The translations under genes were made by a program, and so were the position numbers. 44,838 nt of DNA from Dimargaris cristalligena. Lineage: Eukaryota; Kickxellomycota; Dimargaritomycetes; Dimargaritales; Dimargaritaceae. The notes below the pieces were generated by a model. That model saw only the letters and a program-made list of their open reading frames with translations. It had not been told where the DNA came from and did not search any database. Location: assembly GCA_027576995.1 (NCBI GenBank), contig JANBQC010000190.1:1-44838 (forward strand), written 5' to 3'. Below, piece after piece: positions 22,967-34,318 of the stretch (positions are counted from its first letter, which is position 1; the number at the start of each line of letters is the position of its first letter).

Positions 22967-23962
22967 TCAATTGGTAATTATCGTATCTCCTTGGCTGCCG
23001 GTGGTTGGGTTATTGGACGGCGAAGCCGAGGCCGAGGTCACCCGGGAGGCAGGGGAGGATCGGGCGGATGTCAGGGGCCCTCCTCGGGTGGCGGTCGTGC
23101 GATTACTACCTGGGCTGCCCGCGGCACTTGACCTAGTGCTGTTACTCCGACTGCTACTGCCGCTGCTTGTTCGGGCGCTGCTTGTAGAACGCGGGGGTTC
23201 AGACGGATTGGAAAGGGGTCGAGCGGGGGGTTCGGCTAGCTGCGGAAGCTGGTACTCGGGGTGCCGTGCTACGAGACTCATGTAATACTGCTGTAATACC
23301 TCAAAAGGGGCGGTGACCCTCCATCGTAAATAATTGAGTAATTCAATTTCGAGGCTATTCATTTCCTGGATACTGACTCCCCCCACCCGGGCGTAGTGAG
23401 TATTGGTACAATAATAGTCGCAAATGGCCTTGGCCGAAATGGTGACTGCTGTAATAAGGAAGCGGTGTACGGTAAGGGATGAAATGTGGAACACTGGCAT
23501 AGTACCTGGGGTGGAGTCATCCGCAGGCCGAACGGCCGGGTGGCCGTCGTCGTCCGTAGACCCGGTCTCGCCAATTGGTCGAGGGGGATCCGGCAGGGGA
23601 GGCGCCGATGTGGACGCCCAGTCAATATACACAAGAATAAGCAGGAGGCACGAGTTTTCTAGCCGAGTGTACCGCACAATCCGAGTCAAGTAATCGACTA
23701 CCGAGATGTTGGGGGCAGTCCGTGAGTGAAACCGGGTGAGGTGATCTCGTTCAAATGGAATGCGATCATTAACGGCGATGAGTTGATCGAGCATACCGGC
23801 CACGAGCCGAATCAGATCAGTTGAATTGATTTCGTAATAATTAGAAGCCAGGGTGCGTACGGGTGGGCCTAGGGTGGGTGCGACGGTTCGGGAGGAGGAG
23901 GTTGGCTGGGGTGGTGGGGGGTTGTCAGAGACCGACGATGCTGACCCATGTTTCGGAGGCAT
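22967..23962 (-). CDS. Pho80/PCL-type cyclin
   Basis: Single exon, 331 aa, ATG at 23962. After a Ser/Pro-rich N-terminus the cyclin box starts at about residue 45. It contains FHSRTAPNISVVDYLTRIVRY, then LENSCLLLILVYID, then VHRFLITAVTISAKAICDYYC, then ARVGGVSIQEMNSLEIELLNYL. These are the diagnostic phrases of the Pho80-like (PCL) cyclins, including the HAxVGG-type YARVGG and the LE motif. Family role: binds and activates a Pho85/CDK5-like kinase in phosphate, glycogen or cell-cycle control. About 35-40 polar residues are inserted between helices 2 and 3 of the box. The C-terminal third is a Ser/Arg/Thr-rich low-complexity tail. The partner kinase and exact PCL subgroup cannot be told. Confidence 0.92.
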   Translation of the reverse strand: MPPKHGSASSVSDNPPPPQPTSSSRTVAPTLGPPVRTLASNYYEINSTDLIRLVAGMLDQLIAVNDRIPFERDHLTRFHSRTAPNISVVDYLTRIVRYTRLENSCLLLILVYIDWASTSAPPLPDPPRPIGETGSTDDDGHPAVRPADDSTPGTMPVFHISSLTVHRFLITAVTISAKAICDYYCTNTHYARVGGVSIQEMNSLEIELLNYLRWRVTAPFEVLQQYYMSLVARHPEYQLPQLAEPPARPLSNPSEPPRSTSSARTSSGSSSRSNSTRSSAAGSPGSNRTTATRGGPLTSARSSPASRVTSASASPSNNPTTGSQGDTIITN

Positions 23963-24684
23963 TTTATATCAAACCCATCGGTGGCGAATCGCTAGGGCGA
24001 CGTCGGAATAGGCCAATGGATATTTGAATAAACGGAGAATGCTAAACCAAAAATAAATGTAGGAGGGGGATGTAACAATCTCGATTCCGAGGATTTGTGG
24101 TCCGGCAAGCCTTATCGAACCGCGATGATTGGGAAAATCTATATAAGAGGGTAAGAATGACCCAGGGAAGAATATGTAAATGGAGTTAGAGAGGGCACGT
24201 GCGAGAACGAACACATATAAATAAAGACTGCCGCGCAATATGTACGTGGTCTGTGGTCAGACTATCGACCGCAGAGAGTAGACCAAGAAGGAAGTAGAAA
24301 ATTGATTTCGGCAAGCAGAGAGGGGAATCAAGTCAACTAAAGTAGAAAGTAGGGAAGAAGTCGAAGGAAGTTGAGTAGAAACGAACGGTCCATTTCTCTT
24401 GTATTGTGCGGCATACTGCCCATTAGACCCGCCTGTGACACTTGAGCATTGTTGCCACCCAACGCCAATTTTTCTGAAGCCTTTTTTTCCCATATCATTT
24501 AATTTGGCTCTATCCAGTTTTTATTTAATTTACTAGGGTAATTTGCCGGAAATACTTGCCACCCAAAGATATTTATTTATATTCAGTGGGGTTGCTTTTT
24601 ATTAGTCACATTCAACTTTTATTATCTGTACAGAGGACCCTTTATTATTATATCCACATGGTCAACTGATACCTATTTCAGCCG
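23963..24684. other. Upstream region of the cyclin gene
   Basis: Probable cyclin promoter; a TATATAA-like box on the minus strand lies near 24140. CpG dinucleotides occur up to 24684 and then stop abruptly. Confidence 0.5.
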
Positions 24685-26732
24685 AAATACTCACCACATT
24701 ACTATAGGTCAAAACTGAAGGGTTAGATTGCCATTGTTTTTAGATATCCTAAGTTTACAGTTGCTTTTTGCCAATTAAGCCAGGTTACAGTAACTGTAAC
24801 ATCCCAAATGCTGAATTGAAGAGTAACAAAAGGGGATTTCTATGAGTTCACCATTCCAAAAGATTTACTGATATTATAGGTATTCAGAAGACCAACTTTG
24901 TTAAAGAAAACACATATTTATGCTGGCATTGGGAATACTTGTATCATTATAAACTCAGCAAAGATCTGCTAGTTTCCAGAATGCTGAAATCAACCTAAGA
25001 ATACCTCAATTGTTAAGGAATGATGTGGCAGCACTTAATGTAATGCTAGAATATAACTGATACCTTTAGATCAACACTGGCTAGAACAGTGACAACCACT
25101 TTGGGGGACTAAAATCTCAGGACCAAAAACTTGTGCTTGGCAGGCACTGTTCTTGTCTGGCCTTCAGACAGGGATACACTGGGTTCCCTGGGATCACACT
25201 TGGATCCCTGATGACACATGGTAGATTGAGCACAAAGAATGAACTTGGGATAAGTGGTGATTTGGGTAAATTAAGCCCAGGTATTTATAAATCTAATAAT
25301 AGGTAGTGTGGAATAACATGCTCATCTCTATTGAGGGTATGCTTTCAGGACACTTAAATCAAAGTAGGGAATAGGGAAAACACAACTATAGTGACCTAGT
25401 ACTGCCCAGGGCCCAATTTTACCAATGGACAAAGGCAGGTGTCACTATGGTACCAGAATCCACAGTCTAGTAGCAAATGATATTCAAGGACATCAGCTAG
25501 GATAATATGATATATATGAAAAATATTCATAATGGTAGCTATGGGGAATAAGAGCTGGGGATATACCCAAACCTCCCATAACTTGGAAAGAACAATCCAA
25601 TATAATAAAGAATAGTGGGAGAGATGTGGTTAAGGTTAGGACTGACCCTCACATACTGTAGCCTCCTAACTATAAATGGAAGTTGACCAGCTGATGAAAT
25701 GCCATTCCTCCAGCTTGCCAATAGGCTAAACTAAAGGATGTACTTAAAAAATAATAGGTTTGGTTACACTTTTAAGGCTTAAAGAGGGCTGGTTGCAACA
25801 CTAGTAAGCTTAGAGCATTTTAGTAATCACCAACCAAAATGGTTATACTTATAAAATAGCAAAAAGGGAGAAAACCAGGGAGGGGCTCTCATAAAGAAAT
25901 GAGCTAGGTGTGGGTTACTGTGTTGGATATTAGGGCCATACAAGGGGCTAAATAACTATTGAAAGCAGGCCTTATGAAAGAATGTTACTAAAAATTCCAA
26001 AAACAGCTGTCATAAACTAATATCATAGGAGATATTAGAATGGCCAGAGTTAGAACAACTATTACCAGAGAATATACTAGATAATGATAAAAGAAGTACT
26101 TTATAAATATATATACTACTGGTATTACCTAGGTTAACTACACTTAGTCCATCAAGAGTCCTAAGGATGGGCTTCTCATAGTAGGTGGGGCTTAGGCTTA
26201 GCTAAATGGGTTACTAGTATTAAGTATAGGGTATAATACTAACTAATAAAGGGCAGATGTAGGTTAATGCCAGGGATGTACAGTAGGTATACTTACTAGT
26301 TAATATAGGGGGGTGGGTATATATAGAGTTTATTATGAGTAAACTAAGGATAGGAATAAGTTAAGGAGACTAATTAGTCCCAATGGGGCCTAGTTATATA
26401 TATGTGGGGATAACTCCAGAGGGAGGTCCTAAGGGAAGGATATTATTAAGGCTATACAATAAGGGATGACCCCAGAGTATCAGGGGTGACAATAGGAAGG
26501 TTATTATGGTACCACAAGGCCTAATATAATCAGACTCTAAGCTAGCTGGATTAGGGTGGATTAGATGGTCTAATAGTTAATAATTAAATCAATTAAACCT
26601 GATGAATATTTGTGTATTAATTTTATCCATAGTCCACCTTATTCACCTAGGGGTGAGAATGTAATTACTGAAGGAGTTACACTACTTTGGCCATTCCCAC
26701 CTCCCTTATTCACCAATTCAATATCTATACTC
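24685..26732. other. 2,048-bp stretch with no CpG
   Basis: I read every line and every join: there is not one CG dinucleotide, while C and G together are common enough that dozens would be expected. The block has no coding sequence and contains one decayed LTR. It looks like old, once-methylated repeat DNA. Confidence 0.85.
26123..26575 (-). mobile_element. Decayed solo LTR (minus orientation)
   Basis: On the minus strand it runs from TATTAGACCATCTAATCC to GGTAATA and shares, in order, CCCTCTGGAGTTATCCCCAC, a TATATATAACTAGGCC box and AAGCC...GACTCTTGATGGAC with the LTRs at 38.7, 40.5 and 43.2 kb. It is about 450 bp against ~570 for the others, so it carries deletions. No target duplication is visible. 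Confidence 0.7.
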
Positions 26733-27814
26733 CGCCTTCAATATCCGCCATCTTTTTATTTCATCTCCTAGTAGGCTCATCTAGTATTATTCTAGCCGGC
26801 CGCACATTTATGTCCTTAGCCTGCTCGACTCTGAAAAAGAGTGCCAATTCCTATACGATATCCTGTTTTTAAATTGGTCGACTATTGAGCTCTCATTCCC
26901 TGTTAGCCCAGACCTATACTAGTATTCGTGTTTAATGTTAGTAATAAAGCGCACGCCACAGCTTGGTTTTGAGCGGATTCTTGGCGCACTCTTACTCTCT
27001 ATAGAAAAGCTTACAATTACTCGAGTACCCCCTTCGATGAGTATAATGGTTTGCTTTTTGTAGAAAACATTGCAGGGAGTGGTAAACGGACATTGGATGG
27101 CTTATGTCGAGATTAGAGGGAATATAGTCGTATGAAAAGGTTAACTACAAAAAGTAAATGAGATGGTTGAATTGGGGGTTACTAATGCTTAAAATAGTCC
27201 CCATTTTCCACGTTATATGCAATTCTTCAAGATTTTCTGTCCAAGACCAACGCCAAGTGCACCTTTATCTCAGTGGTCGCAATAGTGTACAAAACCTCTT
27301 CGATAATGAGGGGCTGGTTTGCAATATTAGCTGCTGTCGGTGTTGCTCGGGCTTATTTGACCCATCAGGGCCCAGTCCTATTCTACACACCATCTTGTAT
27401 AAAGCCTTATTATACCGGATCACTTTGTCCATGGCAGTGCTTAACATTGTAATGTTCTGTTCCTTAGCCTACTTGGCGCCAGGTATACTCTACTGCTATA
27501 CAACCCTGTTAATCCAAAGTGTCACTAAATTCCCATCATCAATTTCTGGATAGCAGCGGAAGCCGGCGAATGCCGCTTTTTACTGTTTCAAAGATGTTTC
27601 TCTAGTTTTATCCCCACATATAAATACGCCACTAGGTTACACAGTCTGTTTATTCTGTGGCTTATGCCCACCTGGTTTACTCCAGCAATCCCCCTTATAC
27701 GTTCACCCCCCCGGTCAGTATCTGTGCTCTAGGCGATCCATACATTGCTGCGCCCTACTGGGAAAGTGCCAGTTAAGATGACCTCTGGTGCTATATTCCT
27801 GGGGAATATTTACC
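26733..27814. other. Intergenic region right of the CpG-free block
   Basis: CpG returns here. An open frame from ATG 27158 to 27553 (131 codons, + strand) has a hydrophobic C-terminal half and several cysteines, but no recognised family; the opposite strand is also partly open. I do not call it a gene. Confidence 0.4.
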
Positions 27815-28560
27815 CTAGTGAACCCCCTGCTGGGTATTAGGGTGTTGAGCTACCACGACACTATAGTCCTCCACTGTCATGGGCCGCTGGTTAATCATAC
27901 ATTTGGGCTTAGAGGGTTTGGCCTCCCGAGAGGTGGAATGAGCAATTGCGAAACACTCATAAAATAGAGTCTGATCGAAAATTACTAATCTGTGGAGTAA
28001 TGTCGTATGTTGAACTCGGCTATTACCAAAGAGTATCTCATTTGAGTGTTCATTTCTGACAGATTTACCTTCTAGCATAACACATTTGGTAATACGGTCC
28101 AGCACACCTACCTTATGAAATCTAAATCGGCGCAACTCGCTCGAATTGCCAATAACCCCGCTTGTTCATAAGCCGGTTAATTCCGGTCAGTAAGTGATTA
28201 CTAAAAGCCCATTTCAAATATATGATCACTCTTTAATGTAGAATGAGTTTATTTAATATTCCACGGCTGTTTCACTAGACTGTTTCTTTCAAAGCCCATA
28301 GCATTGCCGATAGCGAGAATTCCTCTAAGCGGTGTAATAGACGGATGTTTTGGTAGTGTACTTGTACTTCAATGCCAGTCGATGGCTATTCGATTCAGTT
28401 CAGTAATTACATTGTAGGCTACACATTTCGACGGAAGCAATGATAGAGCCTAAATCGAACCAGACTCTGGTAAATTAACCAAGGGTTCCTGGTGTATGAC
28501 AATTCACGGGCGGAAATTATCAGTCGGGATGTCTCCACCATGGTAAAGTATTAAGATGCC
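27815..28560 (-). pseudogene. Decayed or unresolved gene, unidentified, Leu-rich
   Basis: Minus-strand pieces with coding character follow each other but lie in different frames. Near 28515-28560 is LILYHGGDIPTDNF; near 28424-28520 RELSYTRNPWLIYQSLVRF; near 28370-28449 LSLLPSKCVAYNVITELNRI. Near 28275-28375 is VQVHYQNIRLLHRLEEFSLS, and 27815-28165 is a 116-codon frame ending VVVAQHPNTQQGVH. The repeating short Leu-rich strand/helix phrases resemble F-box/LRR-type fungal proteins, but that is a guess. Frame changes could be small frameshifts (pseudogene) or short introns; I found no splice chain joining them all. Function unknown. Confidence 0.35.
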
Positions 28561-29541
28561 CAATATTAAAGTTCAACATAACTCCATTTGGTTTTCCTAT
28601 CCCATCGGCACAGTGCCGCTCTTGTACCCCATTTGTTAAACAGTGTGACGCCAATGTATCACTACACACACAAACATAAACACATCCGTAGTCAAGTCTG
28701 GTTTATTCGCTAAAAGGCCGGGGAAAAGGGTGACGCGGCCGGTCAGTTGGGTGTGCGAATATTACCAATAATAACTACCGACGTTAGGTAGACCAAAGTG
28801 AGGTTGAGCCATCGGCTACTTGGATCTCAGGGGAAAAATACACTAAGGAAATGGGCAGCATGGACCATTGTCCAGGAATATGCGACAGCAGCGCTATTCG
28901 CGGGACAAATGAATTAGCCAGGTTGGGGCTGTGTAATAATCACAGCACAATAAACGTGGTACCTGTTCATAAAATGCGAATACGGCCGAAACGCAAAGGC
29001 AATGAACTGGAAAGGTAGGGATGAAAGGAAATACAACTTTCTACAAATAGACAGCGAAATCTTGCCAAACCCTACGATGAAGATATAAGAGAAATAGAAA
29101 AACGGGCTGGTTGTATGGAGAAGAATACCAAACCCAGTCGGTTAGCAAAAAATGTAAATATATATATAAAAGAGCTAATAAAAACTATTCAGGCGTTTAA
29201 AATGATCAATGAAAATATCCGCTAAATCGGATAAAAGTACACAATAGGAATACAATAGCTTAGATAATAATTCGAATAGGTATATCCCGTGAATACCAAA
29301 AAAAGGGTTACGAGTGATATGGGTCGCCCGAACCATTCAAAACAAGCAATATAGGATGGGCATCTTCATTTATACCCTGTCCTTGCGAGTCACTGGGGAT
29401 AGAAATTGAAGAACAACTGTTTCTAACAAGCAAGCACAAGAGGTTACAATGCCGAAGTATAGAATAAAATATAGCGCCTTGCGCAATCGACACCATTTAG
29501 AAGTGGTGGCACATCGATACTGCTGATAATAGGCTCTGGGC
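28561..29541. other. 3' flank of the REEP-family gene
   Basis: A+T-rich, with a CA-rich stretch at about 28660-28683. Nothing coding is supported apart from possible continuation of the relic to its left. Confidence 0.5.
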
Positions 29542-31422
29542 CTACCATAACCAGACATTCTTGCCGGCCTCGCTTGAGTTCGGTGGGGGAGACTCGTTAG
29601 GCGTGTTTTCGGCGGGAAATTGGGCGATGGAAGCACTCAGCATAACCAGATCATCGGAGCTATCGTAGTCATCGGTGGTGAGGCAACGGTTGGGGATAGA
29701 AGAGGGTGAGAATGTAGAGGAGTCGGTGGGAATGGCCGCACGATCCACGACAGGGGCGGCATCGGTAGACGGGGTGGGCATAGCCATGGGCTCAGCAGCA
29801 GGGAAAGAGGGGGCGGTCGTATGACTGGTTTCCGGGACTGCATAATCAGGTCGAGTCACCGGCTGAAGGGGCTCCGCAGTGGAATTTGACAAACGGGCCT
29901 TCAGTTGAGCCTCCGACTCATCCAACTGCAAAAGAAGCGCCTGGAGCTTTTCGCGTTGGTCCTTGATTCGGCGGGTTTGGGTCTCCATATCCTGGGGATT
30001 AGACAGGCCATTCTGGATTAGGGCGGAGTGAAGGGAGGTGACAAGGGACATTGGGGTAGCCGAAAGGCGGGTTAACCCTTCCCCGATGTAGCCTGAAGCC
30101 CAGGCCGCTAGGCCTTCAAAATTCACGGTGGGCGGGGGTACGCCACTCGAATTGGCATTAGCATCAGTCTGGGTGCGGCGCTGACGAAGTTGAGAAACAT
30201 GAGACACTGATGGCCTCTGGTCAGCGTCATCACTCAACTCCTCGATGCGATCAGAGGATTGGATTGTACCAGTGGCCGAGCTAGTGGACCGGGTGGGGTC
30301 GGGCTGGTTAACGAGGTAAGTTTGACCCTGCAAGGAAGCATATGACAACAACATTGGTACAGGTATAGTCGACAATTGAGTAAGATACATGTGCATTTTA
30401 GAGGGGGAATCAAGCGACAGGCGGATTAATTGTATAATTAAATGCCCTTCCGTAGGGAGTCCATCATGTCAGAACAGCTTACCAGGGCTATGCCGTTGAG
30501 GGCCACTCGCTGGAGGGTCTCCGCACCACGCTGACCCCAGACCGTGGACTTGGATTTGGCCTTGGTTTCGGCCCGGTGTAGATACTGGTCAATCTCGGCC
30601 TCGTGCTGTACCAACCAAGGCCGGATGATGGTGTTATAGATATAAGTCGAACCCTGTGACATATGTAGCATAAAGTGCGGGTTACGTAGGGTAGTAGTGA
30701 TACGACATGGTTATCAATTAGTGTCAATACAAAGACAAAGGGTCCAATGACGACAACACAAACGTGCAAGTAGTAGACACTGCCTTAAGAGGTGGACAAA
30801 CCAGTCATGAGACACTCCAGGCAAATGACAGGCGAGGTGTTGGGGGAAGGAGACAATCCCCCCCATTGAAATTCGGCAGGGGTAAGTTGGGCGCTCCCAT
30901 AAGAAGAAAGTCGGTGGCCACACTACTTAACTTACCTGAGTCTGGGGTAGCATAAGCCAAACCACAAAAGCCATTTTAAAGATATTGTAGAAAGGCAACC
31001 AAAAAATAAAAGTGTCGGTCACAAATTCCACACCGGTAAACACACCAATGACAATCCAGTAAGTCAGCCAATGGGTCAGGAGGGCTTCGTTATGGGACAC
31101 TTTGAGAGCCTTGTACGATGCATAGGCGGGGTAAATATGGCCCAGGGTATGGCTAGACCGGGCAGATATATATATATATATACATATATTGAGGTTTCGG
31201 GGAGAGGGTATCGAGTAACGGTGGGGGTTAGCGGGTCGTAACAGGAAGAGACGGGGTAGTATATAGTCAAAGGACCCTCCGCCAAGGAACCGGGGGGTAC
31301 CGTATCACCACCGCCAGATACAAAGGCAGGCTGGTGGGAATGGACGAATGGAGAAGTGTCTGGACAGGACAGTAATAGAAGACTACTCACCAGACAATGC
31401 GGCCAATAAAATAGAACACCAT
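29542..31422 (-). CDS. REEP/TB2/DP1/HVA22-family ER membrane-shaping protein
   Basis: Four exons: 31422..31391, 31152..30936, 30653..30483, 30327..29542 (401 aa). The introns are 238, 282 and 155 bp, all GT-AG, all in phase. The start in GCCATGG gives MVFYFIGRIVCHTLGHIYPA then YASYKALK, as in REEP1-4. The family core follows: LTHWLTYWIVIGVFTGVEF, TDTFIFWLPFYNIFKMAFVV and WLMLPQTQGSTYIYN, then IIRPWLVQHEAEIDQYL and the amphipathic QRGAETLQRVALNGIAL. These form the hairpin membrane segments that curve ER tubules. Beyond residue 140 a long tail of about 260 residues is Ser/Pro-rich. It has one probable coiled coil (TQTRRIKDQREKLQALLLQL) and an acidic patch. REEP1-4 tails bind microtubules in animals; whether this one does is unknown. 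Confidence 0.9.
31165..31188. repeat. (TA)n microsatellite in intron 1 of the REEP gene
   Basis: Uninterrupted TA dinucleotides just upstream of the exon 2 acceptor; simple-sequence DNA. Confidence 0.8.
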
Positions 31423-32779
31423 GGCGAAGCGCAGGGTGCCGAGAAAGGCGGACGACGAGGGGTTCGAACACAGGTAAGGCAAGTCGAGACGAGGCGAAAT
31501 AGGTCGGCGGGAGAGAGAATAATGCCAAAAGACAGTAGACAGGCTGAGGAATGCGAGACAAAGGACGGGTAAGAAGAAGTTTAGAGTAGAGCAGTGTATA
31601 GTAAAGTATGAGTAGAGTCGAAAGTTGGCAAAGGCAAACAAGGAACAGGCAAAGGCAAAGGTAAAGCCAAGATAAAGCAGCAGCGGGCCGGGGGTTTGAA
31701 ATAGTAGGTCAAGCAATTAAAGGTGCTTGGCATCCATTGGCTCTCCCTTTCCTCAGCTCGGCTATTAGGAAGGGAGGGAGAGAGGGGTGGTGGCGCATAG
31801 AAGGACCGAGGGAAATCAGCGACCCCAGTAAGTTGGCTACAATAGATCCACTTAGTACCATGGATATTAGTACTATTATTACTATTACTATTGCTATTGC
31901 TATTACTATTATTCGGCCAGAGCAGCCTGCATACATGCATATAACGAAGGTGGCCCTTCCCTCTTATTCGCTTAGGCAGGGGTCCTCCACTAACCCGAAG
32001 GTCCTTCCCCGCGTGACCCTTCCATTAATACACAGCGAAACATCTCCTCTATGATTCCCACCCAACCTACCTTCCCATTAACATATTATATATGTATTTA
32101 TAACATACTTCCACCAACATATACTACAGATAGATAGCGGACGGACAAACCCATATGGAGGATAAGACCCCTCGCCTCCTTACAGCTGTACTGTACGGTC
32201 CTTTTAAAGTCGTTGTCCCCGAGCAAACATCGGCTCTTTATTTCACTCGCGACTGCACAGTCACATTGCCTGGCAGTTTTAACTCGGCTGATACCTGCTG
32301 CTGCGTATACTTGGTGGGATACCCTGTAATAATATATACTCAGCCTGTTCCCGACCATGGCGGAACGGAGTCGTCCCTTGTGGTCAACTGACCCTTCGTC
32401 TAATAATCCGTTCAGCAATGCACTTCTGGCCTGATATGCGTCAATAAAGGCAGGATATATATAGCCCGAAATGTCCTTGACAGCCCCGCAGCATACTGGA
32501 GTGAGACTGTCTCTCAATAGGTCGCATAAACTTGCCAACCACCACCATAGGTACACTGCTACTGACTTACTCGTTCATTGGCAAACTCAGGCCGAGCTAT
32601 GTTGTGGTTCAGGTTTACGGGTGAACCTTGTTCCCGTAAGACGAAGGCGAAAACAACAGGGAAATCGACGGAAATCCCCTTCTCCTTTGGTTGAAGCCTC
32701 TCCTAACAACTTCCTGTTTACAATTCCACTTGTCTTCAGTCCATTGCTTTACGCTAGAATCCGCCACTGCCGTTGTCCT
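31423..32779. other. Divergent promoter region of REEP and TTI2 genes
   Basis: Shared upstream region of two divergent genes. It holds a hexameric ACTATT-type microsatellite at 31866-31916. The frame of TTI2 remains open back to an ATG at 32471. A 152-codon frame on the minus strand (32098-32556) is probably chance. Confidence 0.5.
31866..31916. repeat. ACTATT/GCTATT hexamer microsatellite
   Basis: Tandem TACTAT and TGCTAT hexamers upstream of the REEP gene; copy number probably variable. Confidence 0.75.
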
Positions 32780-34318
32780 ATGGCCACTAACTCACTCCAC
32801 GATCAGCTGCTTACGTCGTTTCGCAAGCTCATTGTACCCGCCTGGTTTGCCTCACTGGTTCATCAGACCGACCCAGTACAGAATGCCGAGGATCCCGTTG
32901 CATTCCGCCAGCGAACCGGAGCTACCCTGGCCGACATTCACACCCAGCTCAACCAATTATTAGAGCAGGAGCCAGAGGAGAAAGATCTCAACGCGGAAAC
33001 CAAACCAAGGCTACCGGGAACGCCAACGCTAGACACTTCGTCCACGGAGCCCAGCTTCATTGCGGTGGGGGTGGCTGTATGCGCCCAGTTCCATACCACA
33101 GCTACTATTGACCGGCCCTGGACTAACCGTGAACTAGAGTCCATTACTCGCCGTATCCTTCGGCAACTTGCCAGTCTATCCCAACGCTACCAGCCCACCG
33201 CCCCTGTGCCGTGTTTATCCAGTATAGTTCCGGAAGATAACCATGGTCGCCCTAATGAAAATAGTACTCACCCCCCTACTGCTGCTGACGAGGTGAATGG
33301 CGGTAATGACCATGATGTTAAGACACCGCCGGTCGATACCCAGTTAGTCTATTCATATTTCATGGCGATCGTAAATGACTGGATCCGCCCTGCTTTTAGT
33401 CATGCCACCCCCCGTTGGGCCACGGTCCGCCCCAACGCCGGTGTCCCCCACCGCCGGGACCAGGAAAACCAGCGCGTTTTATTTCATAGCGACCAGCCCT
33501 GGAAGAGGGAGTATCCGGCCACCGTCGCTATCCTGGATTGGTGCATCCAGTACGCCCCTCCAGCCATCTGGCGCGCGGATGACGCTTCCCCTCGCCATTT
33601 ATTAGCCGTTATGCCCCCAGTCCTGACCCTCCTCGACGATTATGACACGGCCTGTAAACTACAGGGGGTCTACCTAGTCCAGCGTTTATTAGCATCGTCC
33701 GCCGCCACGGTTAAACACCTTAAAACTACGGGGCTGGCCTTGGCTATTAACGATGCCATCATGCAGGCCATCCTTTACCGCCCCCAAGAACCGCTGGCCC
33801 TGAATCTATTACAAGCGAATTGGACCACACTGCTCCAACTGACGGATGTCCTACATATACCCCGCTCCGAACCGTGGTTCGACTGCCTCCAGAATCTCGT
33901 CGAACATGGTCTGCTCCCCAATTTTCTGTACCATGGTCAACACACCCTAGTGCGACCCGTACTCCTGGACCAGATTAGCGGTCTGACGGAACGGATGGGC
34001 CTCTCCGTTACCCTATTTTTTAAACCTATGCTCCACGAGTGCTGTCAGAGTCTCGGGGAACCTATCTTGGGGGAACCCACACTTCTAAAAATTCATATCG
34101 CTGCTTCCCGCGCCCTTGTCAGCCTGACTCGGGCCTGTCGGCCACGCCTGGATAGCTACGGTCCCGACATCTACCAGAGTGTGCGAGCCTCGTGGGAGGA
34201 AACCCTATTACCAGAGAATCAAGAACTGACAGAACTTCCGGAGTTGATCGCGTTGCTGCGGGAGTTTACCGAAATAGTGGGGGACCCTTCGGGTAGTCAA
34301 ACGCCAGAACCGGCGTAA
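32780..34318 (+). CDS. TTI2: TTI2-like TELO2-interacting protein (TTT complex)
   Basis: Single exon, 512 aa from the ATG at 32780 (MATNSLHDQLL). The frame is open to another ATG at 32471, but that extension is basic and low complexity, so the shorter start is preferred. The Tti2 family core is visible from about residue 225 on: WKREYPATVAILDWCIQYAP, a stretch up to LLAVMPPVLTLLDDYDTACK, then LQGVYLVQRLL, LQLTDVLHIP and LTERMGLSVTLFFKPMLHE. This helical-repeat protein joins TELO2 and TTI1 to help HSP90 fold PIKK kinases (mTOR, ATM, ATR). The identification rests on the PPVLTLLDDYD...KLQGV block and overall helical layout. A polar linker (about 150-190) separates an N-terminal helical section from the core. 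It is divergent from the REEP gene and convergent with spermidine synthase. Confidence 0.8.
   Translation: MATNSLHDQLLTSFRKLIVPAWFASLVHQTDPVQNAEDPVAFRQRTGATLADIHTQLNQLLEQEPEEKDLNAETKPRLPGTPTLDTSSTEPSFIAVGVAVCAQFHTTATIDRPWTNRELESITRRILRQLASLSQRYQPTAPVPCLSSIVPEDNHGRPNENSTHPPTAADEVNGGNDHDVKTPPVDTQLVYSYFMAIVNDWIRPAFSHATPRWATVRPNAGVPHRRDQENQRVLFHSDQPWKREYPATVAILDWCIQYAPPAIWRADDASPRHLLAVMPPVLTLLDDYDTACKLQGVYLVQRLLASSAATVKHLKTTGLALAINDAIMQAILYRPQEPLALNLLQANWTTLLQLTDVLHIPRSEPWFDCLQNLVEHGLLPNFLYHGQHTLVRPVLLDQISGLTERMGLSVTLFFKPMLHECCQSLGEPILGEPTLLKIHIAASRALVSLTRACRPRLDSYGPDIYQSVRASWEETLLPENQELTELPELIALLREFTEIVGDPSGSQTPEPA

Noticed and set aside
27158..27553. 131-codon plus-strand frame with hydrophobic, Cys-rich sequence
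   Set aside because: No family resemblance, and the complementary strand is also partly open; insufficient for a gene call.
32098..32556. 152-codon minus-strand frame containing YIYPAFIDAYQA, reminiscent of the REEP YPAYxSYKA motif
   Set aside because: Only the short motif matches; the following residues lack the membrane segments, and the frame overlaps the TTI2 leader. A REEP duplicate relic is possible but unsupported.
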